Under the pieces are notes generated by a model that saw only the letters and a program-made list of their open reading frames with translations, was not told the DNA's origin and made no database searches. Both the position numbers and the translations under genes were made by a program. Positions 1 to 8,830 of a DNA stretch of 64,000 bases are shown here, piece by piece. The stretch covers positions 62,001 through 126,000 of the forward strand of contig NZ_QPIW01000007.1 of assembly GCF_003339505.1 (NCBI RefSeq), in the 5' to 3' direction. This DNA comes from Runella aurantiaca (lineage in GTDB: Bacteria > Bacteroidota > Bacteroidia > Cytophagales > Spirosomataceae). Numbering within the stretch: the first letter of the stretch is position 1; the number at the start of each line of letters is the position of its first letter.

Positions 1-130
1 CGATAAATATATCGGGTTGGTCATTGAACGCCACTTTCTTATACCCCCGTTGCTCAAACATCCGTGAAATACCTGACGTCTCTGAATAATTGAGTTTACA
101 GCCTAATGTATAAAATGCTACTTTTTTCAT
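1..130 (-). CDS. mtaB: tRNA t6A37 methylthiotransferase MtaB, N-terminal part (cut by window edge)
   Basis: Only the first 43 codons lie in the window. They begin MKKVAFYTLGCKLNYSET, the typical start of MtaB-type radical SAM methylthiotransferases, which add a methylthio group to t6A at position 37 of tRNAs. The Cys in LGCKLN is the first cluster-binding Cys of the UPF0004 domain. The ATG is at 130-128 and the gene reads out of the left edge of the window. The family call rests on this short N-terminus; the radical SAM and TRAM domains cannot be seen, so a close paralogue such as MiaB is not fully excluded. Confidence 0.75.
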   Translation of the reverse strand, partial: MKKVAFYTLGCKLNYSETSGISRMFEQRGYKKVAFNDQPDIFI

Positions 131-260
131 CCTGCAAAATTAGTGATAATCAGGCTGATTGAGAAAATGAGCGATTGAAGTTTTTAGTATTTTCAATAAA
201 TAGGCCTAATTTAGGCCATAAACAAAAAGAACCTGGTTCATTTCTTCAAATTGCTTTCAT

Positions 261-268
261 TACTTTTG
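261..268 (+). promoter_or_regulatory. candidate -7 promoter element for glnN
   Basis: TACTTTTG fits the Bacteroidetes -7 consensus TAnnTTTG and lies 78 nt before the glnN ATG. I see no good TTG at the usual -33 distance, so this is a weak call. Confidence 0.35.
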
Positions 269-345
269 TCAGTCAAACAAAAAAAATATATGTTTGGTGT
301 GTATTCCCGAAACAGTTAAATTATTCCAAAATCTAATCCTATAGC

Positions 346-2535
346 ATGGCAAATATGCGATTTAAGGCCATCGAAACGGCCTACAACCGTTCTACAATCA
401 GCGTACCCGCTCCCAGCGAAAAAGTAGCCGATTACTACGGTTCTTATACATTTAATGACGACGTAATGAAAACGTTGTTGACACCAGAAGCCTATCTTAA
501 AGTATCCAACGCCATTAAATCGGGCTCCCGAATTGACCGTGAGATTGCCGACGAGGTAGCCGCCGCCATGAAAGCCTGGGCCACTTCCAAAGGGGCCACG
601 CATTATACGCATTGGTTTCAGCCCCTTACGGGTGGTACGGCCGAAAAGCACGATGCCTTTTTTGACGTTACGCCGTCGGGCAAAGCCATCGAGAAGTTTA
701 AAGGAAGCGCACTTGTACAGCAAGAACCCGACGCATCCTCTTTTCCAAGCGGCGGCCTGCGTGCTACGTTTGAGGCACGAGGTTACACGGGCTGGGACCC
801 CAGCTCGCCCGCATTCTTAATGGACAACGGGGCCGGTGGTAAAACGCTTTGTATCCCTTCCGTTTTTATTTCTTACACTGGCGAAGCGCTCGACTACAAA
901 ACCCCGATTTTGCGCGCCCTACACGTACTCGACAAAGCCGCCACTGCTGTAATGTACTACTTTGACCGCAATGTCGAAAAAGTAACGGCTACGTTGGGGG
1001 CTGAGCAGGAGTATTTTTTGGTCGATAAAGCCCTTTTTTACGCTCGGCCTGACTTAGTGATGGCGGGTCGGACAGTATTTGGGCACTCTCCCGCCAAAGG
1101 GCAACAGTTGGAAGACCATTACTTCGGGTCGATTCCTCCGCGCGTCAATGCCTTTATGGTTGATTTTGAATATGAAGCTTGGAAACTCGGGATTCCCGTT
1201 CGGACGCGTCACAACGAAGTAGCGCCTGGACAATTTGAATGCGCTCCTACTTTCGAAGAACTCAATCTCGCCATTGACCACAACGCGCTGTTGATGGATT
1301 TGATGAATAAAGTCGCCGAACGCCACAATTACAAGGTTCTTTTTCACGAAAAACCCTTTGCGGGCATCAATGGAAGCGGCAAGCACAACAACTGGTCAAT
1401 GATGACCGATACGGGCGTCAACCTATTGGCACCCAGCACCAAACCCAAAGAAACCCTGCGATTCCTGACGTTTTTGATGAACGTCGTCAAAGCCGTCCAC
1501 GACCACGCAGATTTGCTACGGGCGTCTATTGCTTCAGCAGGCAATGAGTACCGTTTGGGTGCCAATGAAGCGCCACCGGCCATTGTTTCTATTTTTCTCG
1601 GAGATGAACTCATTCGGCTGTTGGAAACCCTCGAAAATCGCGGTGAAGTCCAGCTCGAAAAAGGAGACAATGTCTTTTATAAACTAGGGATTACGCGTAC
1701 TCCACCTTTGATGCGCGACAATACCGACCGGAATCGTACGTCACCGTTTGCGTTTACGGGCAATAAATTTGAGTACCGCGCCGTGGGTGGAAGTGCCAAC
1801 AGTGCCTCTCCAATGATTGTCCTCAATACCATCGTGGCCAATCAGCTTCAGGAATTCAGAAAGGAACTCGAAGCAAGGCTTGAATTGGGCGAGAAGAAAG
1901 AATTAGCCATCGTTGATATTTTAAAAGACTACTACCGCGAATCCAAGCGTATTTTGTTTCAAGGCAATGGCTATTCGGACGACTGGGTGCAGGAAGCAGC
2001 CAATCGCGGCCTTACCAACATTGCCTCTACGCCGCTGGCATTGGGCAAATATATTGAACCTTCGGCCGTTCAGGTACTCGAAAAAATGGGCGTTCTGAAT
2101 GAGCGTGAGGTCCATGCTCGTTACGAAATTGAGCTCGAAAATTATATCAAGAAAGTACAGATTGAATCGCGGGTTATTGGCGATTTGGCGTTGAATCACG
2201 TAGTTTCGACGGCTGTCAAATACCAGCATCAGTTGGCTCAAACGGCCAAATCGTTGATGGAACTTGAATTGGTGGAAGAAGCACAACCCCTCAAAGAACT
2301 CATCAAAGAAATCTCGCAACGGGTATATATTATCAAACAGGCGGTAGAAGCGATGACCGAAGCCCGTAAAAAAGCCAATAATACGGATGATATTCCCACC
2401 CGGGCCGAGCTATACGGTTCAGAAGTAAAAGATTACTTCGAAAAAATTCGCTATGAAGTCGATAAGCTTGAGCTCCTCATTGACGATGAAGACTGGCCTT
2501 TGGTCAAATACCGTGAAATGTTGTTCGTAAAATAA
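346..2535 (+). CDS. glnN: glutamine synthetase type III
   Basis: This 729-residue protein has the usual length of GSIII, the dodecameric glutamine synthetase of Bacteroidetes and cyanobacteria. It condenses glutamate and ammonia using ATP in the cytoplasm. Recognisable pieces are the FECAPTFEELNLAIDHN block near residue 297, the GINGSGKHNNW catalytic block near 340, and RNRTSPFAFTGNKFEYR near 461. The C-terminal region is long and helical, as in the family. The ATG at 346 is followed by MANMRFKAIETAYNR, a normal GSIII start. It stands alone, with a strong terminator directly downstream, so it is probably monocistronic. Confidence 0.96.
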   Translation: MANMRFKAIETAYNRSTISVPAPSEKVADYYGSYTFNDDVMKTLLTPEAYLKVSNAIKSGSRIDREIADEVAAAMKAWATSKGATHYTHWFQPLTGGTAEKHDAFFDVTPSGKAIEKFKGSALVQQEPDASSFPSGGLRATFEARGYTGWDPSSPAFLMDNGAGGKTLCIPSVFISYTGEALDYKTPILRALHVLDKAATAVMYYFDRNVEKVTATLGAEQEYFLVDKALFYARPDLVMAGRTVFGHSPAKGQQLEDHYFGSIPPRVNAFMVDFEYEAWKLGIPVRTRHNEVAPGQFECAPTFEELNLAIDHNALLMDLMNKVAERHNYKVLFHEKPFAGINGSGKHNNWSMMTDTGVNLLAPSTKPKETLRFLTFLMNVVKAVHDHADLLRASIASAGNEYRLGANEAPPAIVSIFLGDELIRLLETLENRGEVQLEKGDNVFYKLGITRTPPLMRDNTDRNRTSPFAFTGNKFEYRAVGGSANSASPMIVLNTIVANQLQEFRKELEARLELGEKKELAIVDILKDYYRESKRILFQGNGYSDDWVQEAANRGLTNIASTPLALGKYIEPSAVQVLEKMGVLNEREVHARYEIELENYIKKVQIESRVIGDLALNHVVSTAVKYQHQLAQTAKSLMELELVEEAQPLKELIKEISQRVYIIKQAVEAMTEARKKANNTDDIPTRAELYGSEVKDYFEKIRYEVDKLELLIDDEDWPLVKYREMLFVK

Positions 2536-2555
2536 ACTCATTTCTTGACTTATTT

Positions 2556-2590
2556 CTAAAAAAAGCCGCTTATTCAGCGGCTTTTTTTAG
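2556..2590 (+). terminator. rho-independent terminator after glnN
   Basis: Perfect 15-bp arms (2556-2570 and 2576-2590) enclose a 5-nt loop. The arms carry a GCCGCT/AGCGGC core next to an A tract and a T tract, so it can work in both directions. It begins 20 nt after the glnN stop. Confidence 0.9.
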
Positions 2591-2612
2591 AAGGGTTAAT
2601 AAAATGATTGGC

Positions 2613-2620
2613 TATTTTTG
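2613..2620 (+). promoter_or_regulatory. candidate -7 promoter element for nuoA
   Basis: TATTTTTG fits TAnnTTTG, lies after the glnN terminator and 42 nt before the preferred nuoA ATG. No clear -33 TTG is seen at the right spacing. Confidence 0.4.
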
Positions 2621-2662
2621 CGCACGCTAATCGATTTTGTTCAGCGCATTTTCAAGACAAAT

Positions 2663-3148
2663 ATGGTTTCAGAATTCGGCACTATTTTCTTATTCATCGT
2701 TACGGCTATCGTCCTCATCGTCTCCATGCTGATGTTGGCCAAGTTGCTGAGGCCTCATAAACCTAACGTGGAAAAACTCACCACTTATGAGTCGGGAGAA
2801 GACCCGATTGGCAACGCCAACGTTCAATTCAACGTGCGTTTTTACGTAGTGGCGCTGGTTTTCCTTTTGTTTGAAGTAGAGCTGGTTTTCCTCTTTCCTT
2901 GGGCCGTCGTTTTTGGCCAAGCCACACTCATCCAGCAAACCGATGGGTTGTGGGGGTGGTTTTCATTGGTCGAAATGCTGATTTTTGTAGGAATTCTCGT
3001 TCTTGGACTCGCCTATGCCTGGGCAAAAGGCTATCTGGATTGGGTACGGCCACAACCCAAAGTGCCAGTTATAGAAACGAAAGTCCCCGCCAATCTCTAC
3101 CAAAAAGTCAACGAAAAGTACGGACGCCCCTCCGTAAATGAGAAATAG
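2663..3148 (+). CDS. nuoA: NADH-quinone oxidoreductase subunit A
   Basis: NuoA is a small membrane subunit of respiratory complex I. The 161-residue product shows three hydrophobic segments and the conserved [20 protein letters not shown] loop followed by [21 protein letters not shown], the hallmark of subunit A. An upstream TTG at 2618 is in frame, but it falls inside the candidate -7 box, so the ATG at 2663 ([11 protein letters not shown]) is preferred. The C-terminal tail after the last membrane segment is longer than in E. coli. It is not followed by nuoB; the next gene is convergent, so this subunit is separated from a classical nuo operon. Confidence 0.93.
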   Translation: MVSEFGTIFLFIVTAIVLIVSMLMLAKLLRPHKPNVEKLTTYESGEDPIGNANVQFNVRFYVVALVFLLFEVELVFLFPWAVVFGQATLIQQTDGLWGWFSLVEMLIFVGILVLGLAYAWAKGYLDWVRPQPKVPVIETKVPANLYQKVNEKYGRPSVNEK

Positions 3149-3184
3149 ACGTTAAGATGATTCAATCACCCCAACGTCTATTTC
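3142..3184. terminator. bidirectional stem-loop between nuoA and the SlyD-like gene
   Basis: 12-bp perfect inverted repeat, arms 3142-3153 and 3173-3184 with a 19-nt loop. The nuoA stop codon lies inside the left arm. It separates two convergent genes and probably ends transcription from both sides. It lacks a clear T tract, hence moderate confidence. Confidence 0.5.
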
Positions 3185-3214
3185 AATAAAGGCTTACGCT
3201 CAGATGAGCGTTAG

Positions 3215-3646
3215 TTATTTAACACCTACTAATTCTACTTCGAAAATCAACGCCTGCCCCGCCAGTGGGTGGTTGGCATCTACCAAAATCTGCGCATCGG
3301 TTACTTCAACGACCGTTACTGGTACGGGTTGGGGGTTGCCATCTTGGTGCATATTCAATTGCATTCCTACCTCAAACGGAATATCGTCGGGCAGTTCAGA
3401 ACGGTTGAATGGAAAAACCAACTCCGCCTGCGAAGGACCATAGGCCTCCTCTACAGGAATATCAATCGTTTTTTTATCTCCAATGGCCATTCCCTGAATT
3501 CCGTTATCGAAACCCGGAATCACCATTCCCGAGCCGAGTTCAAACTCCAATGGCTCACGTCCTTCCGACGAATCAAAAACAGTACCGTCGGTCAAGGTCC
3601 CTTTGTAATGTACCTTTACGGTATCTCCTGATTTTGCTACACTCAT
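3215..3646 (-). CDS. SlyD-like FKBP-type peptidyl-prolyl cis-trans isomerase
   Basis: This 143-residue protein catalyses prolyl cis-trans isomerisation and probably also acts as a cytoplasmic chaperone. The N-terminal half shows the FKBP signature VHYKGTLTDGTVFDSS and the GMVIPGFDNGIQGMAIGDKK block. Residues about 70-120 form the insert-in-flap region of SlyD, and the FKBP fold closes with LIFEVELVGVK. It lacks the His/Cys-rich metal-binding tail of E. coli SlyD, as is usual for short SlyD proteins. No signal peptide is visible. It is transcribed alone, convergent with nuoA and downstream of proS on the same strand. Confidence 0.92.
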   Translation of the reverse strand: MSVAKSGDTVKVHYKGTLTDGTVFDSSEGREPLEFELGSGMVIPGFDNGIQGMAIGDKKTIDIPVEEAYGPSQAELVFPFNRSELPDDIPFEVGMQLNMHQDGNPQPVPVTVVEVTDAQILVDANHPLAGQALIFEVELVGVK

Positions 3647-3753
3647 TTTGTTGTTGTTTTGAATGAATTGATTTTATTGACTGATCTAATTTAAGTTGCA
3701 CTCGCTGAAATCAAATCCTAAAATCAACTTCAACCCAACCTAAAAAAGTTTTA

Positions 3754-5229
3754 CTAATAAGCCCGCGCAAATAACACCCGCCGACTTGATGGACGCCCCG
3801 TCAGAATACATTTGCCTTCTTCTTCGGGAGCATTGTATGGTATACAACGAATCGTTGCTTTTGTTTCTTCTTTAATGCGCTCTTCGGTTTCGGGCGTGCC
3901 ATCCCAGTGCGCCAAAATGAATCCTCCTTTTTCGTCCAAGACTTGTTTAAACTCCCCATAATCATCAACGTGGTGCGTATTGGCGGTTCTAAATGCCAGC
4001 GCTTTATCGTAAATATTCTGTTGAATTTCTTCCAACAAGGTCTCGATTCTGTCCACAATTCCTTCCAGCTGAACCGTCATTTTTTCTTTCGTATCGCGAC
4101 GGGCCACTTCTACCGTACCGTTTTCAAGATCACGCGCACCCATTGCCAATCGCACAGGCACGCCTCTCAACTCATACTCGGCAAACTTCCAGCCAGGTTT
4201 GTTAGCGTCAGAATCATCAAATTTTACACTGATGCCTTTTTTGCGAAGACCCGCCGAGATTTCTTTTACTTTTTCGGTAATCTGAGCTAGCTGTTCTTCA
4301 CTGCGATAAATAGGCACAATCACCACCTGAATTGGGGCCAATTTAGGCGGCAACACCAACCCAGAGTCATCGGAGTGTGCCATCACGAGTGCGCCCATCA
4401 GGCGCGTACTTACGCCCCAAGAAGTTCCCCAAACGTACTCCAAGGTACCTGCCTTGCTCTGAAATTTAACGTCAAATGCTTTGGCAAAGTTCTGGCCTAG
4501 ATAGTGCGAAGTTCCCGCCTGCAATGCCTTGCCATCCTGCATCATGGCCTCAATACAAAGGGTTTCTTCAGCCCCCGCAAACCGCTCATTGGCAGTTTTA
4601 TAGCCTTTAATGACGGGAATAGCGGCCCATTCTTCCGCAAAACGCGCATACACTTCGAGCATCTGACGCGTTTCGGCCATGGCTTCGTCAGACGTGGAGT
4701 GGGCCGTGTGGCCTTCTTGCCACAAAAATTCAGTGGTGCGTAGAAACAAGCGGGTACGCATTTCCCAGCGCACAACGTTGGCCCATTGGTTTATCAACAA
4801 AGGCAAATCGCGGTACGATTGAATCCAGTTTTTATAGGTGCTCCAAATAACGGTTTCAGACGTGGGACGCACTATCAATTCTTCCTCCAATTTGGCATCG
4901 GGATCTACGATTACGCCGCTTCCATCGGGCGCGTTTTTGAGTCGATAGTGCGTAACCACCGCACACTCCTTGGCAAAGCCCTCCACGTGGCTCGCTTCTT
5001 TGCTCAAAAATGATTTTGGAATAAATAAGGGGAAATAAGCGTTCATGTGACCTGTTTCCTTAAACATATCATCCAATGCCCGCTGCATTTTCTCCCAAAT
5101 TGAAAAGCCGTACGGTTTGATGACCATACATCCTCTTACGGCTGAATTTTCGGCCAAATCAGCCCTTTTCACTAATTCATTGTACCACTCAGAGTAATTT
5201 TCACTACGGCTAGGTATCGCGTTTGCCAT
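3754..5229 (-). CDS. proS: prolyl-tRNA synthetase, archaeal/eukaryotic-like type (ProS type 3)
   Basis: The 491-residue class II synthetase charges tRNA-Pro. Its length and its C-terminal extension ending [14 protein letters not shown], with a terminal Tyr, mark the type 3 enzyme, which lacks the editing insert of the E. coli type. Motif 2 is visible as [20 protein letters not shown] near residues 153-172, followed by HTAH. Motif 3 is seen in [20 protein letters not shown]. An anticodon-binding domain follows ([16 protein letters not shown]). The start at 5229 gives [20 protein letters not shown], a normal beginning. Confidence 0.96.
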   Translation of the reverse strand: MANAIPSRSENYSEWYNELVKRADLAENSAVRGCMVIKPYGFSIWEKMQRALDDMFKETGHMNAYFPLFIPKSFLSKEASHVEGFAKECAVVTHYRLKNAPDGSGVIVDPDAKLEEELIVRPTSETVIWSTYKNWIQSYRDLPLLINQWANVVRWEMRTRLFLRTTEFLWQEGHTAHSTSDEAMAETRQMLEVYARFAEEWAAIPVIKGYKTANERFAGAEETLCIEAMMQDGKALQAGTSHYLGQNFAKAFDVKFQSKAGTLEYVWGTSWGVSTRLMGALVMAHSDDSGLVLPPKLAPIQVVIVPIYRSEEQLAQITEKVKEISAGLRKKGISVKFDDSDANKPGWKFAEYELRGVPVRLAMGARDLENGTVEVARRDTKEKMTVQLEGIVDRIETLLEEIQQNIYDKALAFRTANTHHVDDYGEFKQVLDEKGGFILAHWDGTPETEERIKEETKATIRCIPYNAPEEEGKCILTGRPSSRRVLFARAY

Positions 5230-5639
5230 TGCTTTTATTTTGGTAAATTTTTATTTTAAATTTTCAAACTATTCTTTCTTCAATTGCGTCTACATTTAGA
5301 GTACGTACTTTCTCTAACACCTTAATTAATAACCCCTTAAATCCCCCTAAAAATAATTACTAACATAAAAAAGGCGTAAAATCTACACTTAAACTATACT
5401 AGTTGTTCGCAATCAGCACTTTGCAGAATTTAGTGTAGCATCTACATTTATAAATATTTGATTATCAGGAGTTTTTAGCACAAATCTTGACTCTGTTTTT
5501 TAGAAAAAACTCTTGCAAAGATACTTTTTTATCTTAAATTTGTGACGAAACTGAATCAATATCAGCCAAATTGACGTTTATAGTAAATACAGACCCTGAT
5601 TTTCTTTTTAAATCGTAGGAACAAAACTTTTAAATAACC
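5230..5639. other. 410-bp intergenic region between divergent proS and lipoprotein gene
   Basis: AT-rich spacer. It holds one good promoter for the rightward gene (listed separately). Three similar 10-mers of the form TCTACAyTTA occur at 5289, 5392 and 5441. I see no ORF or RNA gene in it. Confidence 0.6.
5513..5542 (+). promoter_or_regulatory. Bacteroidetes-type promoter for the 5640 lipoprotein gene
   Basis: TTG at 5513-5515, a 19-nt spacer and TAAATTTG at 5535-5542 match the TTG/TAnnTTTG consensus. The ATG follows about 98 nt later, implying a leader of roughly 90 nt. Confidence 0.65.
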
Positions 5640-6893
5640 ATGAAAACCTTTCGTTCACTCACCTTTTGGTCAGCAGTAGGCTTGGTTGGTTTATGGGGGT
5701 GTAACTCTAACCAGTACACCACCGCAAACGACGCCGAATATGACGACCTATATGGTAACTCATCCAGTGTGGCAGTAGCAGCAAAGTCGGGAAACCAGGA
5801 TGAGGAAAAGAGAAGCCTTCGCAACTATAACCCTGACTACCGTACGGGCCAACAACTGCCCAATACCACCTCTGAAGATTATGATTACTACGACGAATCT
5901 TATTTGAGTTCGCGGGGTATTCAGCGTAATGTCGGCCCAAATGCTGGCTATAATTCAGGTTTTTCTGATGGATACCAAACGGCAATGAACAATAACTGGG
6001 GAAGTTATTGGAACAACCCTTATCGTTACAATTCGTTTGGATGGAACAGCTTTGGCAGTTCGGCCATGATGTTAGGTTTGGGATACGGTTTTGGTTCTTC
6101 TTTCGGCAACCCCTATCGTTTTGGCAGTCCTTTTGGCTGGAATTCAGCCTTCGCTTATGGTTATGGTGACCCATTCTTTTCACCCTATTCCTATTATTCT
6201 CCGTATTCTGCTTGGGGTGGCTATTCTAGTTTTGGCTGGGGGAATCCGTGGGGCTTTAATTCGTTCTACTCTCCATACAGTTTTTATGGAAGCGGTTTCT
6301 ATGGCAATAACTTTTACGGGAATAATAACCTCTGGTACAACGGCCCCAACAACAACATACAGATTGTTGACGCGCGCCGCCGTCCAGGCTCTGATTATTA
6401 CAACCGTGTAGATCGTTCAGCCAATTCGTATAACCGTAATAATGACAACAGTCCTCGTTATACCAACGACGGCCGCCGTCAAAGCTATGACCCATCTTCA
6501 CGGGCAAACAGTAGCTCCACCGCCACAAGCAGTGATACCTACTACTCACGTCCTCGTGGTGGTGCCGACCGTTCGTACAATGGCTATTCATCAAATTCGG
6601 GCAGCCGTACTGGCAGCACCTATAGCGCTCCTTCTACCCAAAGCTCGGGGTACTCTTCGGGTACTCGCGGGGGAGCAACACGCTCGTATGGTGAAAGCAA
6701 CACGTACAGCAACCAGCGCAGCAGCTCTTACAGCAACAACAACTCTTCCAACTCTAGCAGTTGGAACAACAATAGCAGCAACAGCAGTGGAAGAAGCAGC
6801 TACAGCAGCCCAAGTCCTAGCTACAGTAGCCCAAGCTCAAGCAGCAGCAGTTCGAGCTCAAGTAGCAGCGGTTCATCACGCGGACCACGCTAA
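5640..6893 (+). CDS. low-complexity Tyr/Ser/Asn/Gly-rich lipoprotein, function unknown
   Basis: I do not recognise a functional family. The 417-residue product begins with a lipoprotein signal peptide ending in LWGC, giving a predicted lipidated Cys21, so it should sit in the envelope. Residues about 30-100 are acidic and Tyr-rich. About 105-235 is an aromatic/Gly/Asn/Ser region with repeated SPYS, FGNPY and NSFG-type units. The rest is a Ser/Asn/Arg-rich tail that ends in a poly-Ser run and GSSRGPR. Such composition suggests an unstructured surface or matrix protein. The 5' side has a good promoter with a long leader; a terminator follows. Confidence 0.8.
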   Translation: MKTFRSLTFWSAVGLVGLWGCNSNQYTTANDAEYDDLYGNSSSVAVAAKSGNQDEEKRSLRNYNPDYRTGQQLPNTTSEDYDYYDESYLSSRGIQRNVGPNAGYNSGFSDGYQTAMNNNWGSYWNNPYRYNSFGWNSFGSSAMMLGLGYGFGSSFGNPYRFGSPFGWNSAFAYGYGDPFFSPYSYYSPYSAWGGYSSFGWGNPWGFNSFYSPYSFYGSGFYGNNFYGNNNLWYNGPNNNIQIVDARRRPGSDYYNRVDRSANSYNRNNDNSPRYTNDGRRQSYDPSSRANSSSTATSSDTYYSRPRGGADRSYNGYSSNSGSRTGSTYSAPSTQSSGYSSGTRGGATRSYGESNTYSNQRSSSYSNNNSSNSSSWNNNSSNSSGRSSYSSPSPSYSSPSSSSSSSSSSSSGSSRGPR

Positions 6894-6978
6894 ATGGTTG
6901 GAGCAACGGAAAAGTGAACAAAGACTTTTCCAAGAAAGACAGACCGTTTAAAAAATAAATGACAAAATTCGCTTTCAT

Positions 6979-7014
6979 AAAAAACCTCGCTATTTTTGAA
7001 TGGCGAGGTTTTTT
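6979..7014 (+). terminator. rho-independent terminator
   Basis: 12-bp perfect arms (6979-6990 and 7003-7014) with a CCTCGC/GCGAGG core flanked by an A tract and a T tract, 85 nt after the lipoprotein stop codon. Confidence 0.88.
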
Positions 7015-7091
7015 CTTGCTTATAAATGTACTTTTAACAATAAATAAGGCTCCACATATTATTTTAACAGGGAAATCGTTTTAACTCTGCC

Positions 7092-8666
7092 ATGAGAACA
7101 CGTCACATTTTAGTGGGAATTGTCGTCGGAATGACCACAACTCACGTTTTTTCCCAAAGCCGTCTTTATTCCAATGCGGCTTCTCAATTATCCCAAATTA
7201 CCCAAAATGGAACCGCTCGCTTTCAGGGTGTTGGTGGCAATCACGCGTCACTTGGGGGAGATGCAAGCAATATTTTTGGGAACCCCGCCGGCATTGCTTT
7301 TTTCAATCGCTCAGAGATAAGCCTCAGCCCGACTTTTTATTCTATCAACAACAAAGCCGACTATATTGGCAACACCACGACCGACCAAAAGGTCAATCCG
7401 AACCTATCGCAATTTTCGTTGATTCTGGCTGGAAACCCCCAAAGTTATAACCGCGAATGGCGTCGTACTTCTTTCGGAATCAGTTATTCTAGGCAGGTGA
7501 ACGCTGGCACCCAGTTTTCTTACGGTGGTACCAACAACCGCAGTTCAATGATTGATGACATTGCAGAACTAGCAAACGGCGTTCCAGTTACAACCCTCGA
7601 AAATGACTACAACAATGGCCGCCCCTACTCAATTGAATCGGCTTTTTATAATCTTTATCAAATAGATGCCCTTTCGGCCAACGGCCCTTATCGCCGCCCC
7701 ATTCCTTTATCACGTTCCTCCTTCGAACAAACTGGCAGTATCGAGCTTTCTGGTGGCTCATCGCAATGGACTTTTGCCTATGCGGGAAATTATGCCGATA
7801 AGCTTTACATTGGGGTGTCGGGAGGGTTTTCACGCCACACCTATATTCGCCAACAAAACTATGCCGAACGCTTCGTCAACGGTGGGGCATTTCGTGGATT
7901 GGATTATCGTGAGGATATAAATATCAACGGAACGGGTGTATTTCTATCAGCGGGGGTTATTTACAAAGCCACCGAATTTTTACAGTTAGGGGCCTCACTC
8001 CACAGCCCCACTTGGAGTAATATGCAAATGACATACGAAGAGGAAGTAGGCGTAGACGTCTTAAACAACCGAGTTCCGATTTACGACTCTAATGGTAACC
8101 CCGTTACGAACGGACAAGGGCAACAGGCTTTTGACCAACTGCCCACCAATCGGGTAACGATTGAACCTTATGATTTTGAGTACAGTATGCGTACTCCTCT
8201 GCGGGCCACGGGTGGCGCAACTTTTTTCTTTGGCAAAAAAGGCTTCCTCACCGCCAGTGCCGAATACGTGGGTTATAAAGGAATGGGCATCAGTACCCCA
8301 GATGACAACCAGTTTCGTAGCAATAATCGCCGTTTAATCCAATCTACGTTCAACAACGTCGTTAATCTACGGGCTGGAGGCGAGGCTCGTCTCAATACCT
8401 TTAGGGTACGGGCGGGAGTCGGTTATATGCCGAATATTTACAGCCAGAACTACAACGTAGAGGGAAAACTAAACCGCGCCAAGCTTTCATTTTCAGGCGG
8501 GTTAGGGTATCGCAACGAACGTTTTTACATTGATTTGGCGGGTACATATCTAATCACGAAGGATGCTTTTGCCCCTTATCAACTCAACGACCCCAACAAT
8601 TACTTTTCGGCACAGTTGAACGTCAGCAGCATTAATGTAGTAAGTACCATTGGCTTGTTTTTCTAA
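7092..8666 (+). CDS. OmpP1/FadL-like outer-membrane beta-barrel protein
   Basis: The 524-residue protein has a signal peptide cleaved near residue 21 (THVFSQS). The mature N-terminus carries GTARFQGVGGNHASLGGD followed by NIFGNPAGIAFFNRSEISL. This GNPAG-type pattern is typical of the Bacteroidetes OmpP1/FadL/PorV-like transport barrels. The remainder alternates aromatic and polar residues as membrane strands do, and the chain ends in NVVSTIGLFF with a terminal Phe typical of barrel proteins. The substrate is unknown; hydrophobic compounds are the family's usual cargo. It follows a terminator and is followed by another, so it is a single-gene unit. Confidence 0.82.
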   Translation: MRTRHILVGIVVGMTTTHVFSQSRLYSNAASQLSQITQNGTARFQGVGGNHASLGGDASNIFGNPAGIAFFNRSEISLSPTFYSINNKADYIGNTTTDQKVNPNLSQFSLILAGNPQSYNREWRRTSFGISYSRQVNAGTQFSYGGTNNRSSMIDDIAELANGVPVTTLENDYNNGRPYSIESAFYNLYQIDALSANGPYRRPIPLSRSSFEQTGSIELSGGSSQWTFAYAGNYADKLYIGVSGGFSRHTYIRQQNYAERFVNGGAFRGLDYREDININGTGVFLSAGVIYKATEFLQLGASLHSPTWSNMQMTYEEEVGVDVLNNRVPIYDSNGNPVTNGQGQQAFDQLPTNRVTIEPYDFEYSMRTPLRATGGATFFFGKKGFLTASAEYVGYKGMGISTPDDNQFRSNNRRLIQSTFNNVVNLRAGGEARLNTFRVRAGVGYMPNIYSQNYNVEGKLNRAKLSFSGGLGYRNERFYIDLAGTYLITKDAFAPYQLNDPNNYFSAQLNVSSINVVSTIGLFF

Positions 8667-8685
8667 TTCGTACTCTCTTCAAATA

Positions 8686-8721
8686 CAAAAATCCCCGTCA
8701 GGCTTCTGACGGGGATTTTTG
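8686..8721 (+). terminator. rho-independent terminator
   Basis: Perfect 15-bp arms (8686-8700 and 8707-8721) with CCCCGTCA/TGACGGGG and flanking A and T tracts, 20 nt after the porin stop. It probably serves both directions. Confidence 0.92.
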
Positions 8722-8777
8722 TTGTAGTGTTATCTAATTTCGTTGAAATATTAATCAAAAATAAGTAACAGATAATC

Positions 8778-8816
8778 AATCCCTTATCGCGCCTGTGCGC
8801 CATGCTTCCACCATTG
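8778..8816. repeat. 39-bp direct repeat, left copy (att-like)
   Basis: This stretch matches 14221-14259 in 38 of 39 positions (T at 8787 versus C at 14230). On the minus strand it encodes MVEAWRTGAIRD, followed by an in-frame TGA at 8778-8776. This is the C-terminus of the GWxTD protein, but here it is detached from any gene. Together with the right copy it brackets the TonB/GLPGLI/peptide/XRE cassette. Confidence 0.85.
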
Positions 8817-8830
8817 AACAGCGTAATTTT

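Noticed and set aside
5289-5450. Three degenerate TCTACAyTTA 10-mers before the lipoprotein gene
   Set aside because: Irregular spacing and AT-rich background; not enough to call a regulatory array.
6720-6890. Repeated AGC/TCA-rich stretch resembling a short-repeat array
   Set aside because: It is codon repetition in the Ser/Asn-rich tail of a lipoprotein, without regular repeat-spacer structure; not a CRISPR array.
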